This document shows, one piece after another, positions 5,563-10,399 of a stretch of DNA of 10,399 bases. The notes under the pieces are model-generated. The model ran no database searches. It worked only from the letters and a program-made list of their open reading frames with translations, and had not been told where the DNA came from. The stretch's first letter is position 1, and every line of letters starts with the position of its first letter. Made by a program: the position numbers and the translations under genes. The DNA comes from CAYNEL01 sp964396225 (lineage in GTDB: Bacteria; Patescibacteriota; Minisyncoccia; Moranbacterales; UBA1568), in assembly GCA_964396225.1 (NCBI GenBank), contig CAYNEL010000032.1, forward strand, positions 1 to 10,399. The letters run 5' to 3'.

Positions 5563-7041
5563 ATGACCCTGGACGAACTCCTCAAAGCCCACAAAAATCC
5601 CCTCTCCGGCGACGGCCGCCGCCTTGTCACCCAGGCCTACGAGGTGGCCGTCAAAGCCCATGCCGGCCAGAAGCGGAAGAGCGGCGAGGATTACGTCGAA
5701 CACTCCCTCGCGGCCGCCAAGATCCTGGCCCAGATGGGCATGGATCCGGAGACTGTGGCGGCCGGCATCCTCCATGATGTCCCCGAGGACACCATCATCA
5801 CGCTGGACGAGATCAAGGGAACCTTCGGACCCCAGGTGGCCAACCTCGTAGACGGCGTCACCAAACTCGGCAAGTTGCGACTCAAGGGCTCACGCGAGGA
5901 AAACTACATGGAGAACCTGCGTAAGATGTTTTTTGCCATGGCCGAAGACATCCGCGTCATCATCATCAAGTTGGCCGACCGCCTCCACAACATGCGTACC
6001 CTCTCAGCCCTCCCCCATGACAAACAGCTCAAGATCGCGCGCGAGACGATGGAGATCTACGCCCCCATCGCCAACCGCCTCGGCATCGGGGAAATCAAGG
6101 GCGAACTCGAGGACCTGGCTTTCAAATACCTCGAGCCGGCCGCCTACGATGAGACGGTACGGCTCATGCAGGACTACGCCGACGAGAGCCAGCAGTATAT
6201 CGAGGAAGGTATCCAGGCCCTGCGCGCGGCGCTCAAGGAAGAGAACATCCAGAGCTTGGACATCCACGGCAGGACCAAGAACATCTACCGGCTCTACCAC
6301 AAGCTGAAGAAGCATGACATGGACATCAACCGGGTGTACGACCTCTTCGCCATCCGAATCATCGTCCCCAGCGTGGCCGACTGTTACGAGGCCCTCGGCG
6401 TCATCCACAAGCGCTACCGCCCCATGGTCGGCCGCATCAAGGATTACATCTCGCTTCCCAAGCCGAACGGCTACCAATCCCTCCACACCACTATCTTTGG
6501 CCCCAAGGGGCGCATCGTGGAGGTCCAGATCCGCACCAAGAAGATGCACGACGAAGCGGAGTTCGGCATCGCGGCCCACTGGCTGTATACCGAAAACGAG
6601 CGTTCCATCTGGCAGCGTTTCTTCGTCCGTCCGAAGGCGGCCGAAGGTCCGGCGGCCCGGGATGTGGCCTGGATCAAACAGCTTTCTAGTTGGCAGCACG
6701 AGATCGGGAGGGACACGAGCGAGTTCATGCAGGGTCTCCAGATAGAGTTTTTCAAGAACCATATCTTCTGCTTCACACCCAAGGGCGACATCATCCAGCT
6801 TCCCGAGGAGGCCACGCCGGTGGATTTCGCCTACGCCATCCACTCGGAAATCGGCGACACGGCGGTCGGGGCTAAAGCCGACGGCAAGATGGTGGCCCTC
6901 GATGCGGCTCTCCAGAATGGCCAGGTAGTGGAAATCATGGTAGACAAGAACCGCAAGAAACCCAATCCCGACTGGCTTTCGTTCGCCAAGACGTCCACCG
7001 CCAAGTCCCACATCCGCCACGCCCTGAAGCGGGAGGAGTAG
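5563..7041 (+). CDS. Bifunctional (p)ppGpp synthetase/hydrolase, short form ending after TGS
   Basis: RelA/SpoT homolog (Rel/Spo type) that makes and degrades the stringent-response alarmone (p)ppGpp. The hydrolase domain keeps its HD residues: His47, the HDVPED motif (71-76) and KLADRLHNMRT with Asp139. The synthetase domain is complete, with GRTKNIYRLYHKL (236-248), YDLFAIRIIV (259-268), PKPNGYQSLHT (299-309) and VEVQIRT (319-325). RIKD at 291-294 fits the RXKD motif of bifunctional enzymes. A TGS domain covers about 398-461. The protein then stops at 492 residues, so the helical, zinc-finger/conserved-cysteine and ACT regions of long enzymes (about 700 residues or more) are missing. No remnant of them follows before the terminator, so this is a short natural form, not a recent truncation. 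ATG 5563 is chosen: an upstream TTG at 5509 falls on the -35. Confidence 0.95.
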   Translation: MTLDELLKAHKNPLSGDGRRLVTQAYEVAVKAHAGQKRKSGEDYVEHSLAAAKILAQMGMDPETVAAGILHDVPEDTIITLDEIKGTFGPQVANLVDGVTKLGKLRLKGSREENYMENLRKMFFAMAEDIRVIIIKLADRLHNMRTLSALPHDKQLKIARETMEIYAPIANRLGIGEIKGELEDLAFKYLEPAAYDETVRLMQDYADESQQYIEEGIQALRAALKEENIQSLDIHGRTKNIYRLYHKLKKHDMDINRVYDLFAIRIIVPSVADCYEALGVIHKRYRPMVGRIKDYISLPKPNGYQSLHTTIFGPKGRIVEVQIRTKKMHDEAEFGIAAHWLYTENERSIWQRFFVRPKAAEGPAARDVAWIKQLSSWQHEIGRDTSEFMQGLQIEFFKNHIFCFTPKGDIIQLPEEATPVDFAYAIHSEIGDTAVGAKADGKMVALDAALQNGQVVEIMVDKNRKKPNPDWLSFAKTSTAKSHIRHALKREE

Positions 7042-7063
7042 ATGTCGTGTTGAATTTCAAATT

Positions 7064-7088
7064 AAAAAAACGGCCGGGGCCGTTTTTT
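7064..7088. terminator. Bidirectional terminator between relA-type gene and pilB
   Basis: AAAAAACGGC (7065-7074) pairs with GCCGTTTTTT (7079-7088) around the loop CGGG, with A and T runs on both sides. It lies 23 bases after the RelA/SpoT stop and 22 bases after the stop of the convergent ATPase gene, so it can end transcripts from both directions. Confidence 0.88.
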
Positions 7089-7110
7089 GCTTCACACCTA
7101 CCGAGACTGC

Positions 7111-8853
7111 TTACTCCTTCGTGGCGCGCATGATTTCCTCGATGGAGGTCATGCCTTGGATGGCTTTGGAGAAACCGTCTTCCACCATCGTCTGCATGCC
7201 GTCTTTCTTGGCCTGTTCCTCGATCCGGGCCGTATCGGCCGACTGGGCTACCAGTTTACGGATTTCCTCGGTCATGCCGAGCACCTCATAGATACCGACC
7301 CGGCCGCGGTAGCCTTCACCCCCGCACTGGTCGCACCCTTTGGGCTTGTAGAACGTCACGTCTTCCCATGACTTGGCGGATTTCATCTGGTCCTTGGCAA
7401 ACGGGTCCTGTTTCATGCTGGCGAACAGGGCTTCGATGTCGTAGCTCTTGCCGAGCGACTCCACTTCCTTCTGGTCCAGCTGGTAGGGCTCGTGGCATTC
7501 CTGACAGAGACGGCGCACCAGACGCTGGGCGATGACGACATTGGTAGTAGAAGCGATGAGAAACGGTTCGGCGCCCATATCGAGCATGCGCGGGAGGGTG
7601 GCCGCGGCCGAGTTGGTGTGGAGCGTGGAAAGCACGAGATGGCCAGTCATGGCCGCGTGGAGTGCGATCTCGAGCGTCTCCTCGTCACGGATCTCGCCGA
7701 CCATGATGATATCCGGGTCCTGGCGAAGGAGGGCGCGCAGGGCGGCGGCGAAGGTCATGCCGATCTTGGGGTTGACCTGGGTCTGGTTGACGCGGGGCAT
7801 GCGGTACTCGACGGGATCCTCGACGGTCGAGATGTTGACGTCCGCGGTATTCAGGATGTCCATGGCCGTATAGAGGGTGGTCGTCTTGCCGCTCCCCGTG
7901 GGACCGGTGACGAGGATCATGCCGTTCGGTTTTTGGATCTCGCGGTGGACCGTCTCGAGGGCTTCGCCGCGGAGCCCCATCTTCTCCAGGGTCAATCCTT
8001 GGGAGCCTTCGTTCAGGAGGCGCATCACGATCTTCTCGCCGTCGAACACCGGCAGGATGCTGACGCGGAAAGAGATTTTGATGTTCTCGTTCTCGATCTT
8101 GAAACGGCCGTCCTGCGGCAGGCGGTGCTCATCGAGCTTCAGGTTGGAAAGCACCTTGATGCGGGCCACGATGCCGGCCGCCGTCTCCTTGGGCAGCGTC
8201 ATGGCGTCGTGAAGCACGCCGTCAATGCGGTAGCGCACCACCACGTCCTTCTCCTCCGGTTCGATGTGGATGTCGGACGCCGACTGGAGGATGGCGTGCT
8301 TCAGGAGCGTGTCCACCACCCGGATGACCGGCAGGTCCTGGGCGGCCTTCTGGAGGTTTTCGGCGGCCTCCTCTTTCTGGTCGGCGCCACCCGTGATGAT
8401 GTCGCCGAACTCGGCCTTGAGACTCTTCTCATACTGCTTCAGCACCTCGCCGATGCTCTCGCTGGTGGTGAGGCAGGGCACGATCTTGAGGCCGGTCTTC
8501 TTCTTGATGAAGTCAATGGTCTGGAGGTCCTCCGGGTTCAGCATGGCCACCTTGAGGTTGAGGCCGGAACGCTCGAAGGCCACGATCTTGGACTTTTTGG
8601 CAATGGGCTCGGGCACGATCTGGAGCACCTCGGGATCGATCACCTGGCGGCGCAGATCTACGAACGGGATACCGAGGACATAAGCGTAGACTTTCTGGAG
8701 CTCGGCTTCCTTTATGAGTTTCTTTTCGAGGAGGACGGGGCCCAAGGCGGTGCCGGCGGCGGTCGCCTCGTCGTAGGCGGTCTTGACCGCTTCGGCCGGC
8801 ACGAGATCGGAATCAAGGAGAAACTCGCGCAATTGGTCGTTGCTGACGCGCAT
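7111..8853 (-). CDS. pilB: Type IV pilus assembly / type II secretion ATPase (PilB/GspE family)
   Basis: Cytoplasmic hexameric motor ATPase that drives pilus (or pseudopilus) extension. It is full length at 580 residues: an N-terminal MshEN/GspE-N domain (about 1-145), then N2 and the ATPase core. Walker A is GPTGSGKTT (317-325), the Asp box STVEDPVEY (342-350), Walker B DPDIIMVGEIRDEET (379-393), and the His box TGHLVLSTLHTN (403-414). Arginine-rich IAQRLVRRLC follows. Four cysteines (450, 453, 507, 510) form the zinc-binding C-terminal element typical of the family, with 53 residues between the two pairs. The next motif GYRGRVGIYEVL is canonical for assembly rather than PilT-type retraction ATPases. 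No other pilus gene is in the window. The choice between PilB and GspE is uncertain; a pilus role is favoured if this is a Patescibacterium. ATG 8853 fits the family N-terminus. Confidence 0.93.
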   Translation of the reverse strand: MRVSNDQLREFLLDSDLVPAEAVKTAYDEATAAGTALGPVLLEKKLIKEAELQKVYAYVLGIPFVDLRRQVIDPEVLQIVPEPIAKKSKIVAFERSGLNLKVAMLNPEDLQTIDFIKKKTGLKIVPCLTTSESIGEVLKQYEKSLKAEFGDIITGGADQKEEAAENLQKAAQDLPVIRVVDTLLKHAILQSASDIHIEPEEKDVVVRYRIDGVLHDAMTLPKETAAGIVARIKVLSNLKLDEHRLPQDGRFKIENENIKISFRVSILPVFDGEKIVMRLLNEGSQGLTLEKMGLRGEALETVHREIQKPNGMILVTGPTGSGKTTTLYTAMDILNTADVNISTVEDPVEYRMPRVNQTQVNPKIGMTFAAALRALLRQDPDIIMVGEIRDEETLEIALHAAMTGHLVLSTLHTNSAAATLPRMLDMGAEPFLIASTTNVVIAQRLVRRLCQECHEPYQLDQKEVESLGKSYDIEALFASMKQDPFAKDQMKSAKSWEDVTFYKPKGCDQCGGEGYRGRVGIYEVLGMTEEIRKLVAQSADTARIEEQAKKDGMQTMVEDGFSKAIQGMTSIEEIMRATKE

Positions 8854-8877
8854 AGTGTGTGTTGGTTTCGCTCCCCT

Positions 8878-8886
8878 AGTATAACA
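8878..8886 (-). promoter_or_regulatory. Extended -10 promoter of the PilB/GspE gene
   Basis: On the minus strand TGT-TATACT (8878-8886) is an extended -10 with a TG one base upstream of the hexamer. No good -35 lies at normal spacing, as often seen with extended -10 promoters. The start near 8871 would leave an 18-base leader before ATG 8853, with no Shine-Dalgarno in it; a purine run GGGGAG lies just upstream of the predicted start. Confidence 0.55.
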
Positions 8887-8913
8887 CGCGGGCCTCTCTC
8901 GACCGGACCAAAC

Positions 8914-8938
8914 AAAAAGAGAGGCGGGCGCCTCTCTT
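8914..8938 (-). terminator. Rho-independent terminator of groEL
   Basis: On the minus strand AAGAGAGGC (8930-8938) pairs with GCCTCTCTT (8917-8925) around a four-base loop, followed by Ts down to 8914. It lies 26 bases after the groEL stop and just upstream of the next gene's promoter, so that gene is probably transcribed independently. Confidence 0.88.
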
Positions 8939-8964
8939 GATGCGGATATGCCGGAACGGCGGGC

Positions 8965-10399
8965 TCACATCATGCCGCCCATGCCTGGCATGCCGGGCGC
9001 GCCGGCGGACTCCTTCTCCTCGGGGAGATCGGCCACGGCCGCCTCGGTGGTGAGGAGGAGAGCCGCGATGGAAACGGCGTTCTCGAGAGCCACGCGGGTC
9101 ACCTTGACCGGATCGGTGATGCCGGACTTGACCATGTCGGCTTCGTAGGTATTCTCGCGGGCGTTGTAGCCGTAGTGCGGGGACTTGTCCTTGATCACTT
9201 CGTTCAGGACGACGGCCGGATCCTGCTCGCCAGCGTTCTGGGCGATCTGACGGAGCGGTTCGGTGAGCGCCTTCAGGACGATCTCGTAGCCGGCCCGGAA
9301 CTCATGGTCGCGGTGCTGCATCTCCTTGGCCTGCATGAGTTGGGCCGCGGCCTTGGCCAAGGCGGTACCACCGCCCGGGACGATGCCTTCCTCGATGGCC
9401 GCCTTGGTGGCGGAGAGGGCGTCCTCCATCTTGTGCTTGATGTACGTGAGCTCGGTCTCGGTGGCCGCGCCGACGCGGATGACAGCCACGCCACCTGAAA
9501 GTTTGGCTTTGCGCTTCTCGAGCTTCTCACGGTCGTACTCGCTCTTGGAAGCCGCAGCGGCGGCCTTGATCTGTTCGATGCGGGCTTCGATGTCCTTCTT
9601 CTTGCCCTTGCCACCGACGATGGTGGTGCTGTCCTTGGTGGCGATCACCTTGGCCGCCCGGCCGAGCAGTGAAAGCTCGGTGTTCTCAAGCTTCATGCCC
9701 TTGTCTTTGGTCACCACCTGGGCGCCGGTGAGGATGGCGATGTCCTCGAGCACGGCCTTGCGGTTGTCGCCGAACTCGGGAGCCTTGATAGCCAGGACGT
9801 TCAGCACGCCGCGGAGCTTGTTGACCACAAACATGGCCAGCGCCTCGCCTTCCACCTCCTCGGCGATGAGGACGAGCTCTTTCTTGCCGGCCTGGGCCAG
9901 CTTCTCGAGCACGGGCAGGATGTCCTGGATGGCCGAAACCTTGTGGTCGGTGATGAGGACGAAAGCGTCCTTCATCTCGGCTTTCTGCTCTTCCACGTTG
10001 GTCACCATGTAGGGCGAGACATAGCCCTTATCGAAATTCATGCCCTCCACCACTTCCTTCTCCATGCCGAAAGTCTGGGATTCCTCGATAGTCACCACGC
10101 CGTCCTTGCCCACTTCGTCCATGACGGCGGCGATCATCTCCCCCATCTCGGCGCTTTCGGCGGAGATGGTGGCCACCTGGGCGATCTCCTGCTGGGAAGA
10201 GATCTTCTTGGCGTTCTTCTTGAGCACGGCCACCACGGCGTCGCGGGCAACCTCCATGCCGCGGCGAATGCCTACCGGGTTGATACCGGTCTCGACGAAC
10301 TTGAGACCCTCTCGTACCAAGGCTTGGGTGATGACGGTGGCGGTGGTGGTGCCGTCCCCGGCTGCGTCGTTGGTCTTGTCGGCCGCCTGCTTGATGAGC
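8965..10399 (-). CDS. groEL: Chaperonin GroEL (Hsp60), N-terminal part outside window
   Basis: Large subunit of the ATP-driven folding chamber. About 477 residues are present; compared with a usual length near 545, roughly 70 N-terminal residues lie beyond the right edge. The frame is open to the edge and reads KTNDAAGDGTTTATV, the nucleotide-binding motif, so an internal TTG at 10320 is not the start. Other landmarks are FDKGYVSPYMVT, LEDIAILTGAQVV, IEARIEQIKAAAAASKSEYDREKLEKRKAKLSGGVAVI-type sequence in the intermediate region, and DALSATKAAIEEG with the catalytic Asp (codon 9421-9423). GIVPGGGTAL follows. The protein ends in a Gly-Met tail (GMPGMGGMM), typical of bacterial GroEL. A strong terminator follows. 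groES, if linked, would be upstream outside the window. I see no unusual change. Confidence 0.98.
   Translation of the reverse strand, partial: LIKQAADKTNDAAGDGTTTATVITQALVREGLKFVETGINPVGIRRGMEVARDAVVAVLKKNAKKISSQQEIAQVATISAESAEMGEMIAAVMDEVGKDGVVTIEESQTFGMEKEVVEGMNFDKGYVSPYMVTNVEEQKAEMKDAFVLITDHKVSAIQDILPVLEKLAQAGKKELVLIAEEVEGEALAMFVVNKLRGVLNVLAIKAPEFGDNRKAVLEDIAILTGAQVVTKDKGMKLENTELSLLGRAAKVIATKDSTTIVGGKGKKKDIEARIEQIKAAAAASKSEYDREKLEKRKAKLSGGVAVIRVGAATETELTYIKHKMEDALSATKAAIEEGIVPGGGTALAKAAAQLMQAKEMQHRDHEFRAGYEIVLKALTEPLRQIAQNAGEQDPAVVLNEVIKDKSPHYGYNARENTYEADMVKSGITDPVKVTRVALENAVSIAALLLTTEAAVADLPEEKESAGAPGMPGMGGMM

Noticed and set aside
5457..5630. N-terminal extension of the Fur-family gene to 5630
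   Set aside because: It would add 58 residues unlike any Fur protein, cross the promoter and operator, and overlap the start of the divergent gene.
6004..7020. Long open frame on the minus strand opposite the RelA/SpoT gene
   Set aside because: The plus strand encodes a clear conserved enzyme there. The antisense product has no family features, no convincing start signal and ends inside the real gene.
7492..8940. Long open frame on the plus strand opposite the PilB/GspE gene
   Set aside because: The minus-strand frame has complete family motifs across the same bases. The antisense frame is a by-product of GC-rich codon use, is rich in His, Asp, Gly and Leu without recognisable domains, and runs through the promoter and terminator.
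1..10399. CRISPR array, tRNA/rRNA gene, insertion sequence, toxin-antitoxin or defence genes
   Set aside because: I saw no regularly spaced repeats, cloverleaf-like genes, transposase motifs, terminal inverted repeats or defence domains. The strong coding content explains nearly all of the window.

Overview
The window is a GC-rich, densely coded piece of a bacterial chromosome carrying mostly conserved housekeeping genes. All genes use ordinary TAA/TAG/TGA stops, including TGA as a true stop, so a recoded-UGA lineage is unlikely. The following suggest, but do not prove, a Patescibacteria (CPR, Parcubacteria-like) or other small-genome bacterium: a short (p)ppGpp synthetase/hydrolase ending just after TGS, a PilB-type motor ATPase, a topoisomerase I with four zinc ribbons, very short or absent mRNA leaders, and a zinc-uptake cluster headed by its own regulator. 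This lineage call is inference.

Layout. Positions 1-1922 (+) hold the 3' part of topA, closed by a strong terminator whose stem contains the stop codon. Positions 2012-2239 (+) hold an unrecognised 75-residue protein with its own Shine-Dalgarno and its own terminator. Positions 2302-5456 (-) form a zinc-acquisition cluster transcribed right to left: a Fur-family regulator (probably Zur), a zinc-binding protein (ZnuA-like), an ATPase (ZnuC-like) and, after an unusual AT-rich repeat-bearing gap, a permease (ZnuB-like). Divergent from it is a RelA/SpoT homolog (5563-7041, +). A bidirectional-looking terminator separates it from a convergent PilB/GspE ATPase (7111-8853, -). The right edge holds the 3' part of groEL (8965-10399, -) with its own terminator.

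How the parts work together. The regulator promoter has a perfect 6-3-6 inverted repeat filling its 17-base spacer. This predicts zinc-dependent autorepression of the regulator and of the uptake genes behind it. The binding protein would capture zinc outside the membrane and the permease and ATPase would import it. The predicted start site of the regulator mRNA falls on the A of its ATG, so that message may be leaderless. The relA and pilB promoters both predict leaders of about 18 bases without a Shine-Dalgarno, whereas the small unknown gene has a good one.

I found no mobile element, CRISPR array, RNA gene or clearly new multi-gene system. The points most worth a second look are the regulator promoter-operator, the small orphan gene, the znuC-znuB gap and the short-leader pattern.
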